64,000 bases of DNA, taken from assembly GCA_002708265.1 (NCBI GenBank), contig PANA01000005.1, positions 144,216 to 208,215 of the forward strand, given 5' to 3'. The notes under the pieces were generated by a model. That model had not been told where the DNA came from, did no database searches, and was given only the letters and a program-made list of their open reading frames with translations. Shown piece after piece: positions 45,298 to 54,570 of the stretch; the stretch's first letter is position 1, and each line of letters begins with the position of its first letter. A program made the translations under genes and the position numbers. The stretch is from Legionellales bacterium. Lineage in GTDB: Bacteria > Pseudomonadota > Gammaproteobacteria > Berkiellales > Berkiellaceae.

Positions 45298-47640
45298 TTA
45301 ATTTCGTAGCGGTTTACCGTTTTCTAGGGTGTACTGGATTCTTTGTTGCGTCTTTTCTTCATGACCCAACGCTAAAAATGCCTCTAGCTCTAGCGCGAAC
45401 ATCCACTCTTCTGATACTTGAGTGCCTGCAGTAACATCACCACCACAAATAACGTGTGCTAAATGTTTGGCAACTGTAACGTCATGTGGTGTCACCATGT
45501 GACCTGCCTGCATATTAACGATTAGACTCTCTAACTGCGCTTTACCCTCTTTTCCAAGTACCTTAAAAGAAGATTTAATAGGGGGATGATAATTCGCTGC
45601 ACTTAATGCCTTGGCAGACTCAATAGCCGTATGAAGAATATTTTCATGTTGCATTAAGATACGGTCTGATGCTTTTAAATACCCTTTTTCTATCGCTTCA
45701 TGTGCACTGGTGGCCATCTCTGCCATAGCCAATTGTTTGAAACGCGTCATCAGTCGTGCACTTTGTTCTACGACCGTTAGACTATCTGCTGCTTGCCGAG
45801 ACATCAAAGTTGTTCCACCTGCGGCAGGAATTAAGCCGACACCTGTCTCAACGAGCCCAATGTAAGTTTCGTGAGCAGCGACACGTTGATCACAATACAG
45901 TGCTAGTTCACAACCACCACCTAAGACCAAACCTCTCAATGCTGCAACACAAGGCACTTGAGCGTATTTCAGACTGAGGGCTGTTTTTTGAAACAACTGA
46001 ACAGCCTGCTCATACAAGTCATATGCCCCGACATTCAAAGCCTTGGTAACCTGTTTAAGGTTTGCACCAACACTAAAATCAGGACTTAGGTCCGGGTAAA
46101 GAATCAACGCTTGCCCATTTGCTTCAGTTTCTTCTATCGCGGATATAACCCCTTCCAAGACTTCAGTGCCAATACAGTTTCGGGGCGTATACCAACTATA
46201 GATAAAGACATCATCCTTCAATGTCCAAAGCCGTGTCGCGCTCGTTTTACTGATGGTGGTCCCTTGAACAGGTTTCTGATAGTGCATTGGCTGGGGTGCC
46301 AGCTGCTTATCATATACCGGCAATGAAGAACTACTGACATACGCTCTAGCCTGAGGGGACCAAGCACCTGTATCGTTATACAAGGCATTTATATCATTCG
46401 CCCACCTAGGCATAGATGCCTTTGGATTCATCGTCTCATCATCTAATTGTTCTAGCGTCTCTTTAAAACCAAGAGATTGCCATAACTCAAAGGGGCCCAT
46501 TTCCCAGCCAAATCCCCAACGAATACACAAATCAACATCTCTCACACTACTGGCTATTTCACTTAGGTGGTAAGCGCTGTAGTGAAATAACTCTTTGTGT
46601 ATTGCCCATACAAATTGTGCTTCGGGAGATGAGTCACTTTTACATATCGCTAAGCGCTCACCCAATGATGCCTTTTTCATTTTTTCAATAAGTGCCGGAT
46701 TCGATGGGGGTGCTACCGGGCGGTAATCCTTTTTTGAAGCATCAAAAACTAATAATTCCTTAGCAGTTTTCTGATAGATGCCTTTTTTAGCCTTCTGGCC
46801 AACAGCCCCACTGGTAATCAGAGACGTCACCCATTGAGGCAGCTCATACTCACCTCTCCAAGGATCTTCACCAGTACTATCTTTTAACGTCTGTACGACG
46901 TGTTGAAGTACATCTAGACCCACAACATCCATAGTTCTGAAGGTCGCACTTTTGGCTCTTCCCATAATAGGACCAGTTAATGCATCTACCGTCTCGGGAG
47001 ACAGTTGGAATTTTTCCGCTTGTTTCAATGCAGATAAGAAAGCAAAAACGCCAACACGATTTGCAATAAAGTTAGGAGTACCTTTAGCGCGAACCACCCC
47101 TTTTCCAAGACGATCGACTAAAACAGTCTCAAGACTGTCTAATATTTCAGGTGCTGTCTGTGAGCTCGGAATAACTTCAACTAATCGCATGTAGCGCGGG
47201 GGATTAAAGAAGTGCACACCACAAAAACGAGACTTTAAATCAGCCGGCAAAGTATCGGACATCTTCTCTATACTTAAACCAGAAGAGTTAGTGGCTAATA
47301 TAGCTTCTTTGCTTAAAAAGGGCGACACTCGCGAAAACAAATCTTGTTTCCAATCCAAGCGTTCAGATATAGCTTCAATCACCAATTGACAGTCTTTCAA
47401 CTCTGGCAAGTTATTATCATAGTCTTTTGCTTGTATTAAAGCGGCCTTTTCAAGAGTCGCTAGTGGCGCTGGCTTAAGCTTTTTAAGAGCATCAATCGAT
47501 TTTTGAACTGCTAACTTAGGGTTGTTTCCCTCTACAGCCAAATCAAATAGTAATGTTTCAAACCCAGCATTAACAAAATGAGCAGCTATCTGGGCACCCA
47601 TAACACCAGCACCAAGTACTGCAACCTTCTTGATTCTCAT
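45298..47640 (-). CDS. fadN: 3-hydroxyacyl-CoA dehydrogenase / enoyl-CoA hydratase, FadN-like
   Basis: A 780-residue bifunctional enzyme with the dehydrogenase first: NAD-binding VAVLGAGVMGAQIAAHF (7-23), HFFNPPRYMRLVEVI, then a hydratase/isomerase domain in the C-terminal half (GLVLGGGCELALYCDQRVA near 555-575, GVGLIPAAGGT). This order is the reverse of FadB/FadJ and matches the FadN type known from Bacillus and many marine bacteria. It is the fourth gene of the beta-oxidation operon, 9 bases after fadJ. Confidence 0.88.
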   Translation of the reverse strand: MRIKKVAVLGAGVMGAQIAAHFVNAGFETLLFDLAVEGNNPKLAVQKSIDALKKLKPAPLATLEKAALIQAKDYDNNLPELKDCQLVIEAISERLDWKQDLFSRVSPFLSKEAILATNSSGLSIEKMSDTLPADLKSRFCGVHFFNPPRYMRLVEVIPSSQTAPEILDSLETVLVDRLGKGVVRAKGTPNFIANRVGVFAFLSALKQAEKFQLSPETVDALTGPIMGRAKSATFRTMDVVGLDVLQHVVQTLKDSTGEDPWRGEYELPQWVTSLITSGAVGQKAKKGIYQKTAKELLVFDASKKDYRPVAPPSNPALIEKMKKASLGERLAICKSDSSPEAQFVWAIHKELFHYSAYHLSEIASSVRDVDLCIRWGFGWEMGPFELWQSLGFKETLEQLDDETMNPKASMPRWANDINALYNDTGAWSPQARAYVSSSSLPVYDKQLAPQPMHYQKPVQGTTISKTSATRLWTLKDDVFIYSWYTPRNCIGTEVLEGVISAIEETEANGQALILYPDLSPDFSVGANLKQVTKALNVGAYDLYEQAVQLFQKTALSLKYAQVPCVAALRGLVLGGGCELALYCDQRVAAHETYIGLVETGVGLIPAAGGTTLMSRQAADSLTVVEQSARLMTRFKQLAMAEMATSAHEAIEKGYLKASDRILMQHENILHTAIESAKALSAANYHPPIKSSFKVLGKEGKAQLESLIVNMQAGHMVTPHDVTVAKHLAHVICGGDVTAGTQVSEEWMFALELEAFLALGHEEKTQQRIQYTLENGKPLRN

Positions 47641-47649
47641 TGAATTCCC

Positions 47650-49686
47650 CTATACGAATAATTCTTCTTTAGACCATGCCGGATCTGCTCTAAACCTGTC
47701 ACCATATTTTTGCGAAAACTCTTCCAGTTGATGCTTAAGCTTGTCCTTTCCAGTATCACTTAAATAGTTTAAAACGCCTCCTCTAAATGGAGGAAACCCG
47801 AAACCAAAAATCGATCCAGCGTTCAGCAGTTGTGCATCTGATACGATGCCCTCACGCAGGCACGCTAAAGCTTCATTGATCATGCGTAATACTAGTCGGT
47901 CGCGAATTTCAGAAGAGACGTTGGTTGTTTCTGATTTTTGCTTTGTTATCTTTCCATTCTTCCACTCGTAATACCCACGACCGGTTTTGGCACCTAAATC
48001 TCCTTTCTCAACTTTCTCAAGAAGCCCCACAGGCACATCAGCACCAATAGTATCCTTCATTGACTCTAAAGCGGCTTTACATATATCCAGTCCAACGGTA
48101 TCCGCGAGTGTAATCGGTCCCATTGGCATACCAAAGCTTTCAGCGGCTGCGTCAATCTGCTCACCAGACTTACCCTCTTCAAGCAAAGTCACTGCCTCTA
48201 ACATGTAAGGCATTAGAATTCTGTTGACTAAAAAGCCAGGAGCACTCTTAACAGGTAGAGGTAACTTATCAATCTTCTTAACAAATGCCAGCGCCATATC
48301 AACAACATCTTGTTGTGTCTGCTCTCCAATAACAACTTCAACCAATGGCATGAGTGCAACTGGATTAAAGAAATGTACGCCTACTAATCGTGTCGGATCA
48401 GGGAGTGCTTTCGCTATTTCTTCGATACAAATGGTAGAAGTGTTTGTTGCGATAACAGCATCAGAAGGTGCCTTTGCAACAGCATCTGCGAGGATTTTTT
48501 GCTTTAACTCACAATTTTCAGATACAGCCTCAATCACTATATCTGTCTTTTGTAAACATTGGCCCTGAGGATCTGGGATCAATCGATCCATCATCTGCAT
48601 GATTAGATGTGGTTCTTTGAGACGCTTTTTAGCCAATTTATGTGCGCTTGCAATCGTCTTAGCAATACTTTGTCCGTTAGGGTCTTGTACTGAGACGGTA
48701 CATTTTCTCATAGCACACCAAGCAGCAATAGCGCCCCCCATAACACCACCACCAATGACATGAACATGATTGAACTGTTTATTCACTTTAGGCGCTAATG
48801 ATTTGAGACGCTCTTGGAGATAGAATACTTTCAACAAGTTTTTGGCAGTGTCTGAAACAAGCAGTCGTCCAATCGAGTCAATTTCTACTTGAAAAGGTCT
48901 TTTTCCATTCACACCATGTTCTACCCAGTTGTCGATAACTGCATAGGGTGCGGGATAATGCTGTCGCTTTGCTTTTGATTTCAATTGACGGCCGACCATA
49001 TAAGCGAGCGGTAACCGCACAACACCATGATTAGACCACGCTTTAAAACCTTTTAGTTTTTTGCGGGACGGAGGATTTAAGGCATACTCCTTGACTACCT
49101 GGTCAAACAAGCGAAGTGGTACAGCTGCATCAACAACACCCATCTTAGCGGCTTGCTTTGCCCGTAAAGTTCGGCCACTCAGAATCAAATCAAGCGCATT
49201 AGGCGCACCAACCAGCCTTGGTAAACGTACGGTCCCTCCCCAACCAGGATGGATACCGAGTTTTACTTCAGGTAGACCTATTCGAGTACGGTCATCCTCT
49301 AAGGCTATACGATATTTACAACATAGAGCCAGTTCCAGTCCACCACCAAGGCAAAATCCTTTAATTGAGGCGATCGTTGGCAACTTCAAAGCGGCTAAAC
49401 GATCAAATACTTTGGCGCCTTGAGTGATGAGCTCTTTTGCCATATCAACACTTGTCAGCGTTTTAAATTGCTCAATATCAGCCCCTGCAATAAAGCCTGT
49501 CTGCTTCCCAGAGGTTATCACTACTGAACACAGCCCCACTTCTTTGTCTATTTCTGAAATTAATGCATCAAGCTCTTCTAAGACCTCGGCATTCAAACTA
49601 TTCACAGACGCGCCTTTGCGGTCGAGTGTCAACCAGCAAATTTTATTTTCATCAACTACTTTTTCCCAATGAATTCGCTCAGCCAT
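47650..49686 (-). CDS. fadJ: multifunctional fatty acid oxidation complex alpha subunit, FadJ/FadB type
   Basis: A 678-residue enzyme with hydratase first (GFIAGADIEQF, GFCLGGGLELALCCKYRIA, GIHPGWGGTVRLPRL) then NAD-binding VHVIGGGVMGGAIAAW and HFFNPVALMPLVEV. I start at ATG 49686, which overlaps the thiolase stop by one base (TAATG) with AAGG upstream; the extra upstream residues in a longer reading are not family-like. With the adjacent FadI-type thiolase it forms a second complete trifunctional set. Confidence 0.9.
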   Translation of the reverse strand: MAERIHWEKVVDENKICWLTLDRKGASVNSLNAEVLEELDALISEIDKEVGLCSVVITSGKQTGFIAGADIEQFKTLTSVDMAKELITQGAKVFDRLAALKLPTIASIKGFCLGGGLELALCCKYRIALEDDRTRIGLPEVKLGIHPGWGGTVRLPRLVGAPNALDLILSGRTLRAKQAAKMGVVDAAVPLRLFDQVVKEYALNPPSRKKLKGFKAWSNHGVVRLPLAYMVGRQLKSKAKRQHYPAPYAVIDNWVEHGVNGKRPFQVEIDSIGRLLVSDTAKNLLKVFYLQERLKSLAPKVNKQFNHVHVIGGGVMGGAIAAWCAMRKCTVSVQDPNGQSIAKTIASAHKLAKKRLKEPHLIMQMMDRLIPDPQGQCLQKTDIVIEAVSENCELKQKILADAVAKAPSDAVIATNTSTICIEEIAKALPDPTRLVGVHFFNPVALMPLVEVVIGEQTQQDVVDMALAFVKKIDKLPLPVKSAPGFLVNRILMPYMLEAVTLLEEGKSGEQIDAAAESFGMPMGPITLADTVGLDICKAALESMKDTIGADVPVGLLEKVEKGDLGAKTGRGYYEWKNGKITKQKSETTNVSSEIRDRLVLRMINEALACLREGIVSDAQLLNAGSIFGFGFPPFRGGVLNYLSDTGKDKLKHQLEEFSQKYGDRFRADPAWSKEELFV

Positions 49687-50981
49687 TACGATACCTTCTC
49701 TGCTAACACTGCTCCACCTTGTCCACCACCAATACATAAGCTGGCAATGGCATGTGAGCGATCACTTTTTTGCAATAATCGACATATATGTAAGGCCAAC
49801 CGTGCCCCACTGGCCCCCACAGGATGGCCGAGTGCTATCGCGCCACCATTTATATTCAGCTTTTCATCATCAAGCTGACCTAAGTCGCGCTCTAAACCAA
49901 GCCACTCTTTTAAATACTCTGGTTTATTTAATGCTTTTTGACAGGCAATAACTTGAGCAGCAAAAGCTTCGTTAATTTCTACCGCAGCCATATCATCGAA
50001 CGTGAGGCCAAAACGGTCCATTAATGGTGCGATAGCGTGAACCGGTCCCAGTCCCATCACTCTTGGATCAAGCGCAGCCCACTGAAACGCCGTTAGTTTA
50101 GCCAAAGGCTTTAGGTTATAGCGTTCTACTGCCTCTTTAGAAGCAAGAACACAAAGACACGCCCCATCTGAAATTTGTGAACTATTACCAGCTGTAATGT
50201 TTCCAAACTTATCAAAGACACTACGCAACTTGGCAAGTCGTTCAGGTGTACTATCTGAGCGCACCCCATCATCAAACTCAAATGACTGACCGTCCCAACT
50301 AAAAGCTGACACACGCTCATCATTAAAGAGATGTTCTTCTTCAGCTGCCAATGCTCGACGATGAGATCGCGCAGAAAACTGATCCATTGCTGCTCTGTCT
50401 ATCTCGAAACGATACGCTAGCTCTTCAGCTGTCTGCCCCATGCTCATTCCAACCGTGGCATCTGATAAGCCCTTTACGATCGCAAGATCGGGGGCTAAAA
50501 AGGCAGGTCTAAATTGAGCAAAAGTTTTCAGTTTTGACATGACATCACGAGCGCCATTGAGCTGACAAAACCAATTCACCATTTTGTTGTTGAATAACAA
50601 AGGGGCTCTAGACATGGTTTCACATCCACCTGCTAAAACCAGATCCGCACCAGCTTGAATACTATTAAAGGCGGAATCTAGTGCCTGCAAACCAGAAGCA
50701 CAGTTTCGTTGAACCGTCCATGCGGGGGTTTCCACTGGAAAGCCTAATCGTAATGCAATGATACGACCAATATTCGCTTCATCTGCACTCGCCCCGACAC
50801 AACCAATAATTACTTCATCGAAAGATGCGCTATCAATTGGTTGTCTAGACAACAACTGTCGCCCTGCACTCACTGCCATATCTGAGGCAGAAAAAGGACC
50901 TGGCTTATTTTTAGACTTTAGAAAAGGTGTTCTAACCCCGTCTACCAGGTAGACATCGCGGGTTGGGACTGACTCTGGCAT
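49686..50981 (-). CDS. fadI: acetyl-CoA acyltransferase, FadI type
   Basis: Thiolase of 431 residues, longer than FadA, in the FadI style. Nucleophile C94 (QRNCASGLQA), GHPVGASGA and the terminal CIGGGQGGA motif are present. AGAGAGG precedes the ATG, which lies 40 bases inside the end of fadE. It pairs with fadJ, which starts at its stop codon. Confidence 0.91.
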   Translation of the reverse strand: MPESVPTRDVYLVDGVRTPFLKSKNKPGPFSASDMAVSAGRQLLSRQPIDSASFDEVIIGCVGASADEANIGRIIALRLGFPVETPAWTVQRNCASGLQALDSAFNSIQAGADLVLAGGCETMSRAPLLFNNKMVNWFCQLNGARDVMSKLKTFAQFRPAFLAPDLAIVKGLSDATVGMSMGQTAEELAYRFEIDRAAMDQFSARSHRRALAAEEEHLFNDERVSAFSWDGQSFEFDDGVRSDSTPERLAKLRSVFDKFGNITAGNSSQISDGACLCVLASKEAVERYNLKPLAKLTAFQWAALDPRVMGLGPVHAIAPLMDRFGLTFDDMAAVEINEAFAAQVIACQKALNKPEYLKEWLGLERDLGQLDDEKLNINGGAIALGHPVGASGARLALHICRLLQKSDRSHAIASLCIGGGQGGAVLAEKVS

Positions 50982-53416
50982 TTTGACCTCTCTACATTGA
51001 AATATTCTGGTGCAAAGTCATCTACAGCTATCGCTCGACGTCGCACCTCATCATAGGCTGCAAGCAAAACAATCTCAATATCCGACAGTAACTGTTCCTT
51101 TTTAGCCACTTCGATTTGTCCTGTTAGACTTAGCCCCTTAGGAATTTTTTTCTCTTTAACCAGCTGTTTAAGGGATTCATAAGCGGCTTGAGCTGCTATC
51201 TGTTTTTCAACCGCCTCTTCCATTAAACCCAATGCATCTTTTTTATCTTCTGCAATGGCAACACAGCAGCTTAAACGATTTCGATACTCACTTGGCTGCA
51301 TCATTTGGCTGGCTAGCGTTGCATCGAGTGTGTCTCTTGGTGGTGCAAATACTTTGCCTAGTGGAAACAAAATGCGTCTCAAAACTAAACCCAGCCAACG
51401 GATAGGAAAGTTTCGGGTAAAATCGTAAAACGCTTCCTGACACTCATACAATGAAACTTTTAATGACCAGCGTACAGCACTAATATCACTAACAGGTTTA
51501 CCTGAATCTACAAAGTATTTGATGACGGCTGAAGCGAGGTATAAATGTGACAGGACATCCCCTAACCTTGCGCTAAGCCGTTCCTGGCGCTTCAAAGAAC
51601 CACCGAGTACCATCATTGCAAAATCAGTCGCAAAAGCAAGATTCGTACTCATCCAATTCAGTTTTCGCATGTAATCGGACAATTCCGGAACAACTGAGGA
51701 GCTTTGCACTCGTCCAAAAGTCAAAGCAGTGACAAATGATCGAACACCATTAGAAATAAAGTATCCAAGATGTGAGTAAAAAATTGCATCAAATGCTGCT
51801 AACCCCTTATTCTTATCTTTCTCTGAAACCGCAAGTAGCTCTTTTTGAACGTATGGGTGGCATCGAATCGCGCCCTGCCCAAATATCATCAAATTACGAG
51901 TCAGAATATTTGCACCCTCAACCGTTATCATCACAGGCGTAGCAGTGTTACACTCGGTTAAGTAGTTTAATGGTCCTCGCATCACAGCTCTTCCCGCATG
52001 GATATCCATCGCACACTTCATGGCCTCACGTGCCATTTCAGTCATATGATACTTTGCAATAGCAGAAATAATAGCAGGCTTTAATTTAGCATCGACTGCT
52101 GCTGCCGTAAGTGAACGAGTCGCTTCAATTCGATAGTTATTACCTGCGATAGTTGCCATCTGGGCCTGAACCCCATCAAATTGACCAATAGCTACACCAA
52201 ACTGCTGTCGTAAACGCGCGTAGTTTCCTGTTCCTCTAAAGGCTAATTGGCTTGTTGCCGTTGAAAGTGCAGGCAAAGAGATCCCACGGCCCGATGAAAG
52301 ACACTCCATCAACATCCGCCATCCCTGACCGATCATTTCAACACCACCGATAATGGTATCTAGCGGCACAAAAACATCTTCCCCATCAATTGGGCCATTC
52401 TGAAAGGAAACGCCGGTGGCAAAGTGGCGACGACCTATTTTTACCCCAGGGGTATTAGTCGGAATTAAGCACAGTGTGATCCCACGCTCTACATCACCTG
52501 AAAGCAGTTGGTCCGGATCCCTTAACTTGAACGCAAGCCCCATAACAGTAGCAACTGGTGCTAGTGTTATATAGCGCTTCGACCAGTTTAACTTTAATCC
52601 CAGAACCTGCTCACCTTCCCATTCACCGCGACAGATCGTACCTACATCTGGCATTGCACCGGCATCAGAACCTGCTTCTGGTCCAGTCAAAGCAAAACAA
52701 GGAATTTCATCACCACATGCTAATCGGGGCAAGTAATACTCTTTTTGTTGAGTAGTCCCATAATGTTGCAATAGCTCTCCTGGACCTAAAGAGTTTGGCA
52801 CCATTGTGGTTGCAGCCAAAGAAGAACTTTTAGTGCCCAACATTGAAATGATGGTAGATTGCGCATAACTAGAGAAAGCTAATCCCCCATACTCTTTTGA
52901 AATCGCCATCCCAAAGAAACGTTCTTTTCGAAGGTATTCCCAAATTTCGGGTGTTAGATCGAATGACTCCATCACAATTTTCCAATCATCCGTCATACTT
53001 AATAATGTTTTGACCTGATTGTTAATAAATTGTGTCTCTTCATCAGACAATTTTGGTTTTGGAAAAGACAGTAAGGTATTCCAGTCAGGACGACCTTGAA
53101 CAAGCTGAGCATCCCACCATACATCACCAGCTTCTATCGCTGCTTTTTCAGTGTCACTCATCGGTGGCATGCGTGAACGGAACAACGCAAAAAGAGGTTT
53201 AGATAAAACATGAAGCCTGACAGGTCGCAAATGCATTAGAATGCTGACACCCGCCAAAACGGCCCACAATGGTACTAAAATCCATCCCAGCACTTCAAAA
53301 TATGTTGCAATTGATAATGACACTGCAAGTGTTACGGTATACACCCAAAGCGGGGCTTGAAAGAAAACGAGTCCAACCACCCCCAAAACAATGACCAATA
53401 CTTCTACACCAGCCAT
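50942..53416 (-). CDS. fadE: acyl-CoA dehydrogenase FadE
   Basis: A large 824-residue acyl-CoA dehydrogenase of the FadE type. Two N-terminal membrane segments (about 4-50) are followed by a FAD-binding dehydrogenase core (CFALTGPEAGSDAGAMPD, SKRYITLAPVA, GRGISLPALS) and the FadE-specific C-terminal helical domain. It catalyses the first beta-oxidation step and heads the operon fadE-fadI-fadJ-fadN-fadA. ATG at 53416 is chosen; GTG one codon earlier also fits. Confidence 0.95.
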   Translation of the reverse strand: MAGVEVLVIVLGVVGLVFFQAPLWVYTVTLAVSLSIATYFEVLGWILVPLWAVLAGVSILMHLRPVRLHVLSKPLFALFRSRMPPMSDTEKAAIEAGDVWWDAQLVQGRPDWNTLLSFPKPKLSDEETQFINNQVKTLLSMTDDWKIVMESFDLTPEIWEYLRKERFFGMAISKEYGGLAFSSYAQSTIISMLGTKSSSLAATTMVPNSLGPGELLQHYGTTQQKEYYLPRLACGDEIPCFALTGPEAGSDAGAMPDVGTICRGEWEGEQVLGLKLNWSKRYITLAPVATVMGLAFKLRDPDQLLSGDVERGITLCLIPTNTPGVKIGRRHFATGVSFQNGPIDGEDVFVPLDTIIGGVEMIGQGWRMLMECLSSGRGISLPALSTATSQLAFRGTGNYARLRQQFGVAIGQFDGVQAQMATIAGNNYRIEATRSLTAAAVDAKLKPAIISAIAKYHMTEMAREAMKCAMDIHAGRAVMRGPLNYLTECNTATPVMITVEGANILTRNLMIFGQGAIRCHPYVQKELLAVSEKDKNKGLAAFDAIFYSHLGYFISNGVRSFVTALTFGRVQSSSVVPELSDYMRKLNWMSTNLAFATDFAMMVLGGSLKRQERLSARLGDVLSHLYLASAVIKYFVDSGKPVSDISAVRWSLKVSLYECQEAFYDFTRNFPIRWLGLVLRRILFPLGKVFAPPRDTLDATLASQMMQPSEYRNRLSCCVAIAEDKKDALGLMEEAVEKQIAAQAAYESLKQLVKEKKIPKGLSLTGQIEVAKKEQLLSDIEIVLLAAYDEVRRRAIAVDDFAPEYFNVERSKCQSQSQPAMSTW

Positions 53417-53494
53417 CACACCATCCTTAGTTCAAGTCTCCATTGGTTGCCCAAAAGGCTACCATAAAGACCAGCAGAAAGGGAGAACTGACGG

Positions 53495-53523
53495 TTGTTA
53501 CGTTAAATTTCAATGCCTGATAT
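53495..53523 (+). promoter_or_regulatory. possible lexA promoter
   Basis: TTGTTA, 17 bases, TGATAT lies 79-107 bases before lexA. No CTGT-N8-ACAG SOS box is visible in 53417-53601, which is unusual for a lexA promoter in this class. Confidence 0.35.
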
Positions 53524-53601
53524 AAAAATGTATTCAATCAATTGGCCAACTATCCAATGTTGAGTATCCTATTTGGGTCAACTTAATGCTATGGATGGCC
53601 A

Positions 53602-54234
53602 ATGGAAATTACTGCATCACCTGACAAAGTTCAGTTAACCCAGCGACAGGAGGATGTCCTGGACGTTATCAGACAACATATTAGTGAGTACGGAATACCC
53701 CCGACGCGAGCAGAAATTGCAGCTTCTTTAGGTTTTCGTTCGGTTAATGCTGCTGAAGATCACCTTCGAGCTCTGGCCAGAAAAGGGGTCATCTCATTAT
53801 CGGCTGGCACCTCTCGTGGTATCCAACTGAAAGGACAGTATCGTGTAGGGATTCCTTTAGTACATGCGATTAGCTCCACTAGTGCCCTTTTAAGCGAGCA
53901 ACATATAAAAACGCGTATTCAAATTGATCCGTCTTTATTTTTAGAGCGACCTGATTATCTCTATCGAGTTCATGATATGAGCATGAGAGATGCCGGTATT
54001 ATGCAAAACGATCTATTGGCTGTTCGCCAGACTAATGAAGCGGAGAATGGACAAGTGATTGTTGTCAGGCTTCATGGAAGAGATCTATGCGTCAAACGAT
54101 TTTTTTGGCGTGATAAATCTCACATTGAGCTACAGTCAGCTAATCCGGATTTTGCCAGTATTGGAATTCACTATCCAACAGAGCATATGACCATTGAAGG
54201 TGTCTGTGTTGGTGTGCTGAGACTCAGTCTCTAG
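53602..54234 (+). CDS. lexA: LexA repressor with an altered self-cleavage site
   Basis: A 210-residue LexA. The winged helix region PPTRAEIAASLGFRSVNAAEDHLRAL is nearly identical to E. coli, so SOS-box binding is expected. The protease dyad S127 (MSMRDAGIM) and K165 (CVKRF) is intact. The scissile Ala84-Gly85 of E. coli (VAAGEPLL) aligns with ISSTSALL, so the bond would be S92-T93. Either self-cleavage is lost or moved, or the site has unusual tolerance. About nine residues precede the usual N-terminus. A terminator follows. Confidence 0.93.
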   Translation: MEITASPDKVQLTQRQEDVLDVIRQHISEYGIPPTRAEIAASLGFRSVNAAEDHLRALARKGVISLSAGTSRGIQLKGQYRVGIPLVHAISSTSALLSEQHIKTRIQIDPSLFLERPDYLYRVHDMSMRDAGIMQNDLLAVRQTNEAENGQVIVVRLHGRDLCVKRFFWRDKSHIELQSANPDFASIGIHYPTEHMTIEGVCVGVLRLSL

Positions 54235-54416
54235 TGCATTGAACTGTTTTGCTGTTCTAAAAGAGCGCGATTGAAAATTTCAAATGCGCGCTCTTTGTTT
54301 TCCCAGTTTTCGGGCGTAGGCTCTCTTAGATACTTACGTTCAGCGGTCACATAAGCCTGATATGAGTCATACGTTTTCTTTCGTCTCGACGCCGCCTCTT
54401 CGCTTTGCTGTTTCAC
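54231..54416 (-). CDS. small hypothetical protein (61 aa)
   Basis: A hydrophilic, helical 61-residue protein starting at GTG, with AGGGTAAGG just upstream. Reads EEAASRRKKTYDSYQAYV, YLREPTPENWENKERAFEIF. It overlaps the lexA end by four bases, convergent. Part of its coding sequence is the inverted repeat that also acts as the lexA terminator, so the C-terminal helix could be coincidental. No family recognised; the acceptable composition and ribosome site keep it as a candidate. Confidence 0.5.
   Translation of the reverse strand: MKQQSEEAASRRKKTYDSYQAYVTAERKYLREPTPENWENKERAFEIFNRALLEQQNSSMH
54259..54303 (+). terminator. terminator after lexA
   Basis: AAAGAGCGCG ... CGCGCTCTTT arms with inner TTGAAA/TTTCAA pairing, followed by GTTTT. 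A long near-perfect hairpin starting 25 bases past the lexA stop, and inside the small antisense gene. Confidence 0.7.
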
Positions 54417-54570
54417 CCTTACCCTACCTTTCTGAGCCCGCTTGGGCTGATAGCTTTCCTATTTTAATTGTAGGTGAGCTGAGCAACGTATTCCAACGAA
54501 TAACGCAAAGTTGACTGCCTTACTCCTTGTGCTAGTCTTAAAAGTATCCTCTTTCCTAAGGAAGCTGAAG

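Noticed and set aside
47650..49737. Longer FadJ reading with a Trp-rich N-terminus
   Set aside because: The extra residues overlap the thiolase 3' end and lack family similarity; ATG at 49686 has a good ribosome site.
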